DNA of 15,577 nucleotides from Clostridia bacterium (GCA_900772475.1 CAAHEI010000040.1:1-15577), one strand, 5' to 3'; counted from the stretch's first letter, positions 6,939 through 14,311 are shown. Notes: generated by a model not told the origin, from the letters alone. Program-made: numbers and translations.

Positions 6939-7757
6939 GTGAAGAAGAGAGTAATTACAGGTATAATTATTATTGCCTTTCTGGTATTTATACTTTGGTT
7001 AAATATTCCAATTGTTGATACTATAGTTATATTTACAATATCTTTAATTGGAATGTATGAGTATAATAAAGCATTCAAATCAGCAGGATATAATGTTGTC
7101 CCTTTAATTGGATATTTAAGTTGCACCCCAATATTGCTTATTGGATTAAATATTGAAACCAAGAATATAATAACGATTGCTATGGTAGGTATTTCATTTC
7201 TTTTAATGTATACATTTATTTATTCGATATTAAGAAAATTAAAGACTACAATTATTGAGGTATCAATTACTGCATTATCTTTTATATATATTCCTTTTTT
7301 ATTTTCATTTCTAAAATTAATATTAATGATGGAAAATGGAAGAATATTGATATGGTTTGTAATTATGGGTGCATTTGCTTGTGACACAATGGCTTATTTA
7401 ATAGGATGTAAATTTGGAAAGAGAAAATTATGCCCTGATGTTAGTCCAAAAAAGACTATTGAAGGATCGATTGCAGGAATTATAGGGGTAATAATAGCAT
7501 ATATTATAATATATGCTATTGCAAAGTATGGTTTTAGTATACAATTAAATATTTGGCTTATTATGCTTATGGCTATTGTGTCCGGTGTAAATGGTCAATT
7601 TGGAGATTTAGCAGCGTCAGCTATAAAAAGATTTTGTAAGATTAAAGATTTTGGAACAATAATGCCAGGACATGGTGGAATATTAGATAGGTGTGATAGT
7701 ATAATGTTTGTAGCACCTTTGGTATATATTATTTTAAAGGTATATATGTTTATGTAG
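6939..7757 (+). CDS. cdsA: Phosphatidate cytidylyltransferase (CDP-diglyceride synthase)
   Basis: CdsA makes CDP-diacylglycerol from phosphatidic acid and CTP, the branch point to membrane phospholipids. The 272-residue protein is an integral membrane protein with about seven or eight hydrophobic segments. The family signature is intact near the C-terminus (residues 227-254): SAIKRFCKIKD, then PGHGG and LDRCDS, including the metal-binding Asp residues. The start is GTG at 6939, with GGAAGG 8 bp upstream. It lies 18 bp after frr and just before rseP. The uppS gene, which usually sits between frr and cdsA, is absent. Assignment is firm. Confidence 0.95.
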   Translation: MKKRVITGIIIIAFLVFILWLNIPIVDTIVIFTISLIGMYEYNKAFKSAGYNVVPLIGYLSCTPILLIGLNIETKNIITIAMVGISFLLMYTFIYSILRKLKTTIIEVSITALSFIYIPFLFSFLKLILMMENGRILIWFVIMGAFACDTMAYLIGCKFGKRKLCPDVSPKKTIEGSIAGIIGVIIAYIIIYAIAKYGFSIQLNIWLIMLMAIVSGVNGQFGDLAASAIKRFCKIKDFGTIMPGHGGILDRCDSIMFVAPLVYIILKVYMFM

Positions 7758-7772
7758 ATGGAGGTAATATAT

Positions 7773-9026
7773 TTGTTATCATTTTTAATTACAATAGTAA
7801 AATTGTTATTGATTATATGTGCTGTGGCTACAGTACATGAGTTTGGTCACTTTTTTGTTTCCAAACTTTTTAAGGTACAGGTTAATGAATTTGCAATAGG
7901 ATTTGGACCTAAGATTTTTCAAAAAAAAATTGGGAGTACTATGTATTCATTAAGATGTATACCCCTTGGAGGATATTGTGCGATTGAGGGAGAAGATGGA
8001 AATTCAGATAGTGAACATTCCTTTGCAAACATTTTATGGTACAAGAAAATTTTAATATTAGTTGCTGGGGTTATTATGAACGCAGTACTTGCAATAGTGA
8101 TATTTTTAAGTATAGCATTTTCATATAAAACTGCTACTACACAAATAACAGAATTTACAGATAATTCTGTATTGGAACAGGCTGGAGTACAAGTTGGAGA
8201 TACTATTTGCTCTATTAATGGTAAAAAGACAACTATTTTATCTGATGTTATAAATCAGGATGTAAATTATGGACAGAGTGTTGAAATTGAATATCTACAT
8301 GATGGAGAATTAAAAAAGGTAGTTGTAAATAATGCTGTAACAAAAATAGGAAATATTGGCATTGCTTTTAAAACTGATGAAAATTCAGGAACTGTTACAA
8401 ACGAAATTGATATGGTATCAGGTGGCAGTGCAGCGGTTAAGGCTGGACTTAAATCAGGAGATAAAATTTTAAAAATTAATGATGTTGAAGTAAATAATGC
8501 GGCTGATGTTACTTCCATAATCCGTGAGAATGCAAACAATGAGATTTCATTTACAATTGATAGAAAAGGTGAAACATTAATTAAATCTATTACACCAGTT
8601 GAAAAAGAAAATTTTAATCTAGGAATAAAAAGTACACGAATTGAAAATACTAATCTAAAATATGCGATATGTAATACCATAAGTGATGTATCAAATATCA
8701 TTGGTTCATATGTTGACCTTTTTAAAGGAAAAGTTGGAATTAATGATATGTCAGGAATAGTTGGAATAGGAGAGGTTGTTTCTAAATCTAAAGGAATTAT
8801 TAGTTTCTTAAAGTTGATGGCAATGATTTCCCTTGCTGTAGGAGTTGCAAATATTATGCCTTTTCCTCCACTTGATGGAGGAAAAGTGGTGCTTGTCCTT
8901 TTTGAAACAATTACAAGGAAGAAGGTTTCTGAAAACGTTGAAGCGATAATTTCATATATTGGATTTGGTTTGCTAATATTATTAACATTGTTTGTAACCT
9001 ATAAAGATATTATTAGAATAATTTAA
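7773..9026 (+). CDS. rseP: Intramembrane site-2 zinc protease RseP/RasP
   Basis: This is an S2P-family membrane metalloprotease that cleaves membrane-embedded substrates such as anti-sigma factors and leftover signal peptides. The zinc motif HEFGH is at residues 22-26 in the first membrane segment, and the second motif, NIMPFPPLDGG, ends near residue 370. Two PDZ-like domains lie between (about 125-185 and 195-275). Further membrane segments lie near 90-110 and at the C-terminus. I chose TTG at 7773 because a perfect GGAGGT lies 7 bp upstream; an in-frame ATG at 7758, directly after the cdsA stop, has no ribosome binding site and would give a 422-residue form. The dxr gene that often separates cdsA from rseP is absent. 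A strong terminator follows. Confidence 0.93.
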   Translation: MLSFLITIVKLLLIICAVATVHEFGHFFVSKLFKVQVNEFAIGFGPKIFQKKIGSTMYSLRCIPLGGYCAIEGEDGNSDSEHSFANILWYKKILILVAGVIMNAVLAIVIFLSIAFSYKTATTQITEFTDNSVLEQAGVQVGDTICSINGKKTTILSDVINQDVNYGQSVEIEYLHDGELKKVVVNNAVTKIGNIGIAFKTDENSGTVTNEIDMVSGGSAAVKAGLKSGDKILKINDVEVNNAADVTSIIRENANNEISFTIDRKGETLIKSITPVEKENFNLGIKSTRIENTNLKYAICNTISDVSNIIGSYVDLFKGKVGINDMSGIVGIGEVVSKSKGIISFLKLMAMISLAVGVANIMPFPPLDGGKVVLVLFETITRKKVSENVEAIISYIGFGLLILLTLFVTYKDIIRII

Positions 9027-9027
9027 G

Positions 9028-9068
9028 AAAAAAGCCACGATAGTCTTAATATAGCTATCGTGGCTTTT
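9028..9068. terminator. Bidirectional terminator between rseP and the convergent orphan gene
   Basis: A perfect 14-bp stem (9030-9043 with 9055-9068) with an 11-nt loop has A on its left flank and T on its right, so it can end transcription from both directions. It begins 2 bp after the rseP stop and ends 2 bp before the stop of the minus-strand gene, with both genes sharing it. Confidence 0.93.
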
Positions 9069-9069
9069 C

Positions 9070-9414
9070 TTAATTGATTTTTAAATTAAATTTTCGTTTG
9101 GAAGGGGAAATTGTAATTTGACAGTTATAATCAATTGTGTAGCAATATTCATCAATTACAATATTAGCAAATATATTTGGGCTAGTATTTGAAAATGTTG
9201 CTAACTTATTCGGAAATTTTTTTCCATTTTTTTCTTCTGGTTTAATGGAAAAAATAGTTATTGTTTGACCTTTTTTTGTTACAATTAACTTATCATAAAT
9301 AAATGAAAAATTATGACAATCATTGATAATTAAATCATCATTTAAAAAGAGATCAAATATACCTTCCCGTACGTTAATCCAAAATCCATTTTTTAGTTTA
9401 TAAATGTTTCCCAT
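9070..9414 (-). CDS. Hypothetical protein, beta-rich, 114 residues
   Basis: I do not recognise this protein. It is 114 residues, without signal peptide or membrane segment, and is rich in aromatic residues and Ile alternating with polar residues, which suggests a mostly beta fold. It starts MGNIYKLKNGFWINVREGIF and ends with a basic KRKFNLKIN tail. The start at 9414 is favoured because GGAGGT lies 7 bp ahead; in-frame ATGs at 9420 and 9429 either overlap the ribosome binding site or sit before it. It is convergent with rseP and divergent from the next gene. The ribosome binding site and the shared terminator are the main evidence that it is real. No clear promoter is visible upstream. Confidence 0.7.
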   Translation of the reverse strand: MGNIYKLKNGFWINVREGIFDLFLNDDLIINDCHNFSFIYDKLIVTKKGQTITIFSIKPEEKNGKKFPNKLATFSNTSPNIFANIVIDEYCYTIDYNCQITISPSKRKFNLKIN

Positions 9415-9504
9415 ATCCATTACCTCCATTACAAGAATAATTAAAATATAAACTCTAGTAAAGTATATGATAGAAAATTAAAAAAATTACATATTCGATA
9501 AAAG

Positions 9505-9533
9505 TTGACAAAAGTTTTCATGCATAGTATAAT
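9505..9533 (+). promoter_or_regulatory. Consensus sigma-A promoter for the DUF5684-like gene
   Basis: A perfect TTGACA (9505-9510) and a perfect TATAAT (9528-9533) are 17 bp apart, about 58 bp ahead of the start codon. Confidence 0.9.
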
Positions 9534-9591
9534 ATCTGTATAGAATATATTATTCTAAATTTTGTATTGGAGAATTTTAGGAGGTGAAAAT

Positions 9592-10032
9592 ATGAATTAT
9601 GATTATTCAACAAGCTACACTTCAGCTGATCTTGCAACAGCTGGAATAACAGGAGGACTAATGGTTGTTTATGGAATACTTGGTTGCGTTATTGGAGTAC
9701 TTGGAATAATAGCAATGTGGAAGATCTTCACAAAAGCTGGTAAACCAGGTTGGGCTGCTATAGTACCTGTTTACAATATGGTAGTGTTATATCAAATTGT
9801 TGGTTTAAATCCATTATTACTTCTAATACTTATCGGAGCTATAATTCCTTTTGTAAACTTTTTAGTTATGATTGCTTTCTTTGTACTTAACATTATATCT
9901 AGTATAAGACTTGCAAAAGTATTTGGTAAAGGAACAGGCTTTGCTGTAGGTTTAATCTTCTTACCATTTATATTTCAATTAATACTTGCATTTGATAAGT
10001 CTGAATATGTTGGTGTAGAGGCTGCAAAATAA
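9592..10032 (+). CDS. DUF5684-like small integral membrane protein
   Basis: A 146-residue membrane protein with about three or four hydrophobic segments (roughly residues 20-44, 58-80, 76-100 and 115-138). The motif KAGKPGWAAIVPVYNMVVL (about 49-67) resembles the DUF5684 family, found in Firmicutes as single small proteins or fused to other membrane modules. The function of that family is not known to me. Start ATG 9592 follows AGGAGGTGA; an upstream in-frame TTG at 9562 would bury the ribosome binding site, so I reject it. The gene is monocistronic, with its own consensus promoter and terminator, implying solid expression. Family assignment is from memory of the motif. Confidence 0.8.
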   Translation: MNYDYSTSYTSADLATAGITGGLMVVYGILGCVIGVLGIIAMWKIFTKAGKPGWAAIVPVYNMVVLYQIVGLNPLLLLILIGAIIPFVNFLVMIAFFVLNIISSIRLAKVFGKGTGFAVGLIFLPFIFQLILAFDKSEYVGVEAAK

Positions 10033-10040
10033 GTAAATTT

Positions 10041-10070
10041 AAAAGCTGCTAATTATTTAGCAGTTTTTTT
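10041..10070 (+). terminator. Terminator after the DUF5684-like gene
   Basis: CTGCTAA (10046-10052) pairs with TTAGCAG (10057-10063) around a 4-nt loop, followed by seven T. It lies about 13 bp after the stop codon. Confidence 0.9.
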
Positions 10071-10125
10071 GGTATAAAATTTAAAAAGACAAGTATAATG
10101 TATTGTGTATTATGGAGGTATCAAT

Positions 10126-10377
10126 ATGCAATATGTTATATTTTCTTTGTGTGTTATAGCAGTTATAATAATTGCAAAAATATTTTCATGGCCTTTTAAA
10201 AAGATTATAAAATTAATATTTAATATAGCTTTAGGTCTACTTTTAATCGTAATAACAAATATTTTAGGTGAAAATATAGGGCTTCATATTTCATTTAATA
10301 TTGTTACTGCAATTATTTCTGGTCTTCTTGGTGTTCCTGGAGTTGGTTGTCTTATTGTATTACATTATATTTTTTAA
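10126..10377 (+). CDS. bofA: Pro-sigma-K processing inhibitor BofA
   Basis: BofA is a small membrane protein in the mother-cell membrane surrounding the forespore. In Bacillus it inhibits the SpoIVFB protease so that sigma-K is activated only on a forespore signal. The 83-residue product is close to the Bacillus length of 87. It has two hydrophobic segments (about 3-20 and 33-50) and the conserved C-terminal GLLGVPGVGCLIVL (about 66-79). The start at 10126 follows GGAGGT; an upstream in-frame GTG at 10105 would place that site inside the gene. It lies just ahead of the germination genes sleB and ypeB, supporting a spore role. No terminator separates it from sleB, so the three could form one transcript. 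Confidence 0.85.
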   Translation: MQYVIFSLCVIAVIIIAKIFSWPFKKIIKLIFNIALGLLLIVITNILGENIGLHISFNIVTAIISGLLGVPGVGCLIVLHYIF

Positions 10378-10388
10378 AATATATTGAT

Positions 10389-10417
10389 GCATATTAAAAT
10401 TTTATTTGCAAAAACTA
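10389..10417 (+). promoter_or_regulatory. Possible sporulation (sigma-G/F-like) promoter for sleB-ypeB
   Basis: GCATA (10389-10393) fits the forespore -35 pattern GHATR. After 17 bp, AAAACTA (10411-10417) matches 5 of 7 positions of the -10 pattern CATAMTA. In Bacillus subtilis sleB-ypeB is sigma-G dependent, so the location is right. The match is imperfect and in AT-rich DNA; treat it as a lead. Confidence 0.3.
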
Positions 10418-10444
10418 ATAACGGTTTATTGGAGGATATATATA

Positions 10445-11008
10445 ATGCAAGTAAAAAATAAATATGTATTTTTTTTATTATCTGTTGTTTTTTTAGTACT
10501 ATTACTATATTTATCTATTAATAATATTAATGTTTTTTCATCTGTAGATAAATTTAAAATAATTAGCGTAGCGTCTGATTTGGATGAAAAAAAGGAAGAA
10601 AAGCAAAGCTCAACAAGTACTAATACCCCAAGTGGGGATGATATGGTAAAGCTTCTTGCCAGACTTATAAATGGTGAAGCAAGAGGGGAACCTTACGAAG
10701 GGCAAGTAGCAGTTGGAGCTGTTATAATGAATAGGGTAAAAAGTGCAAAGTTTCCAAATACTATAGCTGGTGTTATATATCAAAAAGGTCAATTTTCATG
10801 TATTACTGATGGACAATTTAATGCAGCAATAGAAGAAAATTCAACAGTATATAAAGCTGCACAAGATGCCATGAATGGTTTAGATCCTACAAATGGTGCT
10901 CTTTATTTCTATAATCCGTCTAAAACTAAAAGTAAATGGTTATTTTCACTCCCTGTAGTTGCAACTATAGGAGAACATAAATTTTCACTAGGGGAGGAAG
11001 AAAAATGA
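10445..11008 (+). CDS. sleB: Spore cortex-lytic enzyme SleB (cell wall hydrolase)
   Basis: SleB degrades spore-cortex peptidoglycan (a lytic transglycosylase specific for muramic-lactam-containing cortex) during germination. The 187-residue protein has a membrane-spanning or signal segment (about 8-24), a short Ser/Thr/Lys-rich linker (about 45-65), and the hydrolase_2 catalytic domain (about 66-187) with LINGEARGEPYEGQVAVGAV; E78 is the likely catalytic Glu. The usual N-terminal peptidoglycan-binding domain is missing, so it is shorter than Bacillus SleB. ATG 10445 follows GGAGGA. The stop overlaps the ypeB start by 4 bp (ATGA), which couples the pair and favours SleB over other enzymes of this hydrolase family. 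Confidence 0.88.
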   Translation: MQVKNKYVFFLLSVVFLVLLLYLSINNINVFSSVDKFKIISVASDLDEKKEEKQSSTSTNTPSGDDMVKLLARLINGEARGEPYEGQVAVGAVIMNRVKSAKFPNTIAGVIYQKGQFSCITDGQFNAAIEENSTVYKAAQDAMNGLDPTNGALYFYNPSKTKSKWLFSLPVVATIGEHKFSLGEEEK

Positions 11009-12384
11009 TTGAAAAGATAGAAATAAAATTAAATAAATTAAAGAAAAAAGTAAATAAAAAAGTTTTAAATGTTGCAATTTTTATGACATTTGGAGCTTTA
11101 ATTATATTTTCATTAGAAATGGCTAATAATTTTAAAAGGCAAAAAAACTTAGTTCAAGACGAATATAACAAATCTATGTATCTTGCAGTTTCATATATAA
11201 ATAATGTTGAGGTGGATTTAGCAAAATTGCTTGTTACATCTACTCCTAAAATGAGTGCAGTTACACTTGCTGATATTTGGAAACAAGCCAATCTTGCAAA
11301 AGAATGTCTAGAGCAAATACCAGTAGGTCAAAATTCAATGGCAAATGCATCAAAATATTTAACTCAAGTAAGTGATTTTTCATATACGTTAATGAAGCAG
11401 AATATTTCTGATATAAAATTAACAGAAGAGGAGTATGAAAAATTAAAACATATATATGAAGATTCAAGTAAATTATCATCAAAGATGAGTGATATATATG
11501 ATGATTTAAATGCTGGAAGAATAAAATGGGATGAATTAGAAAAGATTGGAAATGAAAAATTACCTGATAACGATATTTCAAATAGTATTTCTGAAGTTGG
11601 GAAGACTTTTCAAAATTATGAGGGGTTAATATATGATGGGGCCTTTTCTGATCATTTGTTATCATCAGAGCCTAAATTTTTATCGCAAAAAGAAATATCT
11701 GAGGATGATGCTAAAAAGTATATAGAGGAAGTCATTTTAAATGATGAAAAAATTGAGAAAATAGAGTTTAAAGGGGAATCTAATGGAAAAATAGAATTAT
11801 ATAATTTTGATGTTACTTTGGATTCAAAACAAAAAAGAACAATTAGTATAACTAAAAATGATTGCAAGTTATATCTTATGATTGGAGATAAGAAGGTAAA
11901 AGAACAAAATATAAGCGTTGACGAAGCAAAAAAAAGAGGAGTGGAATTTTTAAATAAACTTGGAATAGATAATATGATAGAAACATATTATCAAAAGACA
12001 GAAAATATGATAGTTATAAATTACGCAGCTACACAAGATGGTGTTATACTTTATCCTGATTTAATTAAAGTAAAAATTTCACTTGATGATGGAAAAGTAT
12101 ACGGAGTAGAAGCAGCAGGATACATATTTAATCATACAACAAGAAATAATTTAAAGCCTAGTATATCACAGGGAAAAGCTAAAAGTATACTCAATTCTAG
12201 TTTAGAAATCATATCCTCAGACATGGCATTAATTCCTACAGAGTCAAATTCTGAAATTCTTACATATGAATTCAAAGGAAAGATAGATAATAGGGAATTT
12301 TTAATATATATAAATGCTGATAATGCAAGAGAGGAAAAAGTGCTTCTTGTTATTGATAATAAAAATGGAGTATTAACAATGTAA
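11005..12384 (+). CDS. ypeB: Germination protein YpeB
   Basis: YpeB is needed for the stability and localisation of SleB in the spore and is nearly always encoded next to it. The 459-residue protein has one N-terminal membrane anchor (about 22-39), a helical mid-region, and C-terminal repeated beta-alpha domains of PepSY type, with segments such as ISVDEAKKRGVEFLNKLGI, and KISLDDGKVYGVEAAGYIF (about 352-370). The length is close to that of Bacillus YpeB. The start overlaps sleB by 4 bp, and GGGGAGG lies upstream within sleB. No terminator is visible after it; the next promoter begins about 38 bp beyond the stop. Confidence 0.9.
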   Translation: MIEKIEIKLNKLKKKVNKKVLNVAIFMTFGALIIFSLEMANNFKRQKNLVQDEYNKSMYLAVSYINNVEVDLAKLLVTSTPKMSAVTLADIWKQANLAKECLEQIPVGQNSMANASKYLTQVSDFSYTLMKQNISDIKLTEEEYEKLKHIYEDSSKLSSKMSDIYDDLNAGRIKWDELEKIGNEKLPDNDISNSISEVGKTFQNYEGLIYDGAFSDHLLSSEPKFLSQKEISEDDAKKYIEEVILNDEKIEKIEFKGESNGKIELYNFDVTLDSKQKRTISITKNDCKLYLMIGDKKVKEQNISVDEAKKRGVEFLNKLGIDNMIETYYQKTENMIVINYAATQDGVILYPDLIKVKISLDDGKVYGVEAAGYIFNHTTRNNLKPSISQGKAKSILNSSLEIISSDMALIPTESNSEILTYEFKGKIDNREFLIYINADNAREEKVLLVIDNKNGVLTM

Positions 12385-12421
12385 TATTATGTTAAAATAT
12401 ATTCTTTAAATTTGCTAAATA

Positions 12422-12450
12422 TTGACAAAATTTGCGTAATATTATACAAT
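12422..12450 (+). promoter_or_regulatory. Near-consensus sigma-A promoter for corA
   Basis: TTGACA (12422-12427) and TACAAT (12445-12450) are separated by 17 bp, about 30 bp ahead of the start codon. Confidence 0.85.
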
Positions 12451-12480
12451 AATAATGTTGTTAAGAAGGGGGAATTTTTT

Positions 12481-13422
12481 ATGGTAGATATATATATAAC
12501 AGATCAAAGAACAAGAAATTTGAATAAAATTGAAAAACCAGTAAAAGGATGTTGGATTAATATGGTCTCCCCCACAGATAATGAAATTAGAAAAATAAGT
12601 AGATCAGTAAGAATAAAAGAACATTTACTTAGATATCCACTAGATATAGCAGAAAAAGCACATATTGATATTGAAGATGAATCAATTCTTATTGTTGTAG
12701 ATTCACCTGCCACAGAAATGAATGAGGGAGAAAAAATTTATACAACAATGCCTCTTGGAATGATAATTGTAAGAGATGAAATTTTAATAACAATATCTCA
12801 AGTAAGAATTAATTCTGTTTATAAAGTATTGAGTGAAAATAAATTTGGTGTTGAAACGGATAAAAAATCAAGGTTTACATTTCAAATATTATACGGTATA
12901 GCTCAGGATTATATTAGATATCTTACATACATAAATAGAGATTTAGATAAATTTGAAAACAAAATGTTAAAATCAATGAGTAATAAAGAATTACTTAAAA
13001 TGATGACTTTTGAAAAAACTATGGTATATTTTAATGCTTCTGTAAAAGGAAATCAAGTTGTTCTTGAAAAATTAAATAAGGGAAAAGTTTTACCATTATA
13101 TGATGAAGATGAGGATATTCTTGAGGATACTCTTATAGAAAATAGACAAGCAATTGAAATGATTCAGACATATAGTGAGATATTAAATGGAATTGTTGAG
13201 ATGTTTGGAACGGTAGTATCTAATAACTTAAATACTGTGATGAAATGGCTTACTTCAATAACACTTGTAATCTCAGTTCCAACAATGATTGCAAGTTTTC
13301 TTGGAATGAATGTTGATTTTCCATTTAATACAAGTACAATAGGTTTTTACGGCGTAATTATAATTTCTATTTTAGTTACAGTTGTTATTACTTTTATTTT
13401 AAGAAAAAAGGATTTACTATAA
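12481..13422 (+). CDS. corA: CorA-family magnesium/divalent metal transporter
   Basis: CorA proteins form pentameric channels in the cytoplasmic membrane that import Mg2+ (some carry Co2+, Ni2+ or Zn2+). The 313-residue protein has a large soluble N-terminal domain (about 1-245), including acidic stretches and the long helix leading to the pore, then two C-terminal membrane segments. The signature GMN is at residues 275-277, at the end of the first segment, followed by a short loop and a second segment ending in a basic KK tail. I chose ATG 12481 because AAGGGGG precedes it; an upstream in-frame TTG at 12412 would span the promoter. The gene stands alone. The exact metal cannot be read from the sequence. 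Confidence 0.93.
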   Translation: MVDIYITDQRTRNLNKIEKPVKGCWINMVSPTDNEIRKISRSVRIKEHLLRYPLDIAEKAHIDIEDESILIVVDSPATEMNEGEKIYTTMPLGMIIVRDEILITISQVRINSVYKVLSENKFGVETDKKSRFTFQILYGIAQDYIRYLTYINRDLDKFENKMLKSMSNKELLKMMTFEKTMVYFNASVKGNQVVLEKLNKGKVLPLYDEDEDILEDTLIENRQAIEMIQTYSEILNGIVEMFGTVVSNNLNTVMKWLTSITLVISVPTMIASFLGMNVDFPFNTSTIGFYGVIIISILVTVVITFILRKKDLL

Positions 13423-13532
13423 ATTATGATTAGTAAGACTAAAAAATATTTTTGAGATAAATTGGTATAAAAAATATATAGCTGTTAATATTTATTGAAA
13501 GCTTTAATAGTATTATAAAATTTTGGACTTAT

Positions 13533-13561
13533 TTGACATAATTTATAAAAAATGGTATAAT
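13533..13561 (+). promoter_or_regulatory. Consensus sigma-A promoter for the orphan gene at 13608
   Basis: A perfect TTGACA (13533-13538) and a perfect TATAAT (13556-13561) are 17 bp apart, about 46 bp ahead of the start codon. The preceding DNA after corA (13423-13532) shows no convincing terminator. Confidence 0.9.
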
Positions 13562-13607
13562 GAGTATAGGTCAAATAAATTAAAATTTAACAATTGGAGG
13601 ATTTTTT

Positions 13608-14009
13608 ATGACTTATCAAAATTTTTTTGCTTTTTCATTTGGAGGAGAAAATGATTTTGGAGAAATTACAGAGATTGGTAAGGAAAATGTGATTGATTTT
13701 TCATCCAAACCTGTTGGAGTTGGATTCGCTTTAAGAAACGGTGTAGATATACAGCTTGATATGCCGACAAGAATTGATGTTATTATTAGTTGCAGTTCTG
13801 ATTTAAACCTTTCAGTTGAGTTTAAAACGGTTATGTCAGGAGGGGCTTCAGAAAAATCTGAGAAAATCACTTTAAAAAGAGGTCAGAATAATATTTCAGT
13901 CTGTGTACCGAAATTATTATCAGATCTAAAGGAAATTGTTTTTTTCTTCCCAAGAGAAAAAAGAGAAGATGATGTTTCAATCGTATTTGACAAGTTGTTA
14001 GTACACTAA
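13608..14009 (+). CDS. Hypothetical beta-sandwich-like protein, 133 residues
   Basis: I do not recognise this protein. It has 133 residues, no signal peptide and no membrane segment, so it is probably cytoplasmic. Alternating hydrophobic strands dominate. The C-terminal part, with ITLKRGQNNISVCVPKLL (about 86-103), then strands ending in DDVSIVFDKLLV, resembles the last strands of jelly-roll, carbohydrate-binding-like sandwiches. The N-terminus carries an aromatic, glycine-rich FFAFSFGGENDFGE stretch (about 6-19). ATG 13608 follows GGAGG. A perfect sigma-A promoter and a strong terminator flank it, so it is likely a well-expressed single gene. Any ligand is unknown; the fold guess is inference. 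Confidence 0.75.
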   Translation: MTYQNFFAFSFGGENDFGEITEIGKENVIDFSSKPVGVGFALRNGVDIQLDMPTRIDVIISCSSDLNLSVEFKTVMSGGASEKSEKITLKRGQNNISVCVPKLLSDLKEIVFFFPREKREDDVSIVFDKLLVH

Positions 14010-14011
14010 AA

Positions 14012-14041
14012 TAAGGTGCCTAGATATTTCTAGGCACCTTA
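14012..14041. terminator. Hairpin shared by two convergent genes
   Basis: A perfect 13-bp stem (14012-14024 with 14029-14041) and a 4-nt loop. The flanking T tract is better on the minus strand (CCTTATTTT) than on the plus strand, but it can serve both the orphan gene at 13608 and the small minus-strand gene. Confidence 0.85.
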
Positions 14042-14072
14042 AAGTTTATTATAAATCTTCTTCATCTTGGCT

Positions 14073-14189
14073 CTAGTGGTGTTTACACCAATCATCTTCC
14101 TCTACTTCTTTTTTATCAAGTGTGCAAATTTCTCTTCTTTTATCATAGTGAATACAGTTTTCACAAGTATCATGTTTTTCTCTTCCCGT
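14073..14189 (-). CDS. Small Cys-rich, probable zinc-binding protein; ACG in place of a start codon
   Basis: A 38-residue minus-strand frame encodes a compact Cys pattern: C9-x2-C12, C22 and C35-x2-H38, with acidic and basic residues between and an aromatic DDWCKHH end. This pattern suits a small zinc-binding protein like many short clostridial proteins. Upstream is a perfect AGGAGG (14197-14202) and a TTGATT/TATAAT promoter; downstream is a good hairpin. However, the codon 7 bp after the ribosome binding site is ACG (14187-14189), and no ATG, GTG or TTG is in frame ahead of the cysteines. Either a rare ACG start is used, or a start mutation or sequence error is present. The function is unknown. 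Confidence 0.6.
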   Translation of the reverse strand, partial: TGREKHDTCENCIHYDKRREICTLDKKEVEEDDWCKHH

Positions 14190-14216
14190 AGTAATACCTC
14201 CTAAACATATATATTT

Positions 14217-14244
14217 ATTATATCCAACTATTCTAAAAAATCAA
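14217..14244 (-). promoter_or_regulatory. Probable promoter of the small Cys-rich gene
   Basis: On the minus strand TTGATT (14239-14244) and a perfect TATAAT (14217-14222) are 16 bp apart, about 28 bp ahead of the ACG codon. It supports the minus-strand gene being transcribed. Confidence 0.6.
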
Positions 14245-14281
14245 TAATGTTTTAAAAAATGATATAAATTATTTAAAAGTA

Positions 14282-14292
14282 TGTGATATAAT
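14282..14292 (+). promoter_or_regulatory. Extended -10 promoter for the ASCH gene
   Basis: TATAAT (14287-14292) is preceded by TG one base upstream, giving the extended -10 form TGNTATAAT. No good -35 is seen 17 bp upstream. The start codon lies about 20 bp beyond. Confidence 0.55.
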
Positions 14293-14311
14293 TATAGAAA
14301 GGGTGAGAAGA

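Noticed and set aside
8267..8701. 144-residue minus-strand frame inside rseP
   Set aside because: It is a shadow of rseP, which has intact catalytic and PDZ motifs on the plus strand; no promoter or ribosome binding site supports it.
11261..11867. Two minus-strand frames inside ypeB
   Set aside because: They lie wholly within ypeB, have low-complexity hydrophobic translations and no ribosome binding site.
14193..14195. ATT as start codon of the small Cys-rich gene
   Set aside because: It is in frame but only 1 nt after the AGGAGG, too close for initiation; ACG at 7 nt is better placed.
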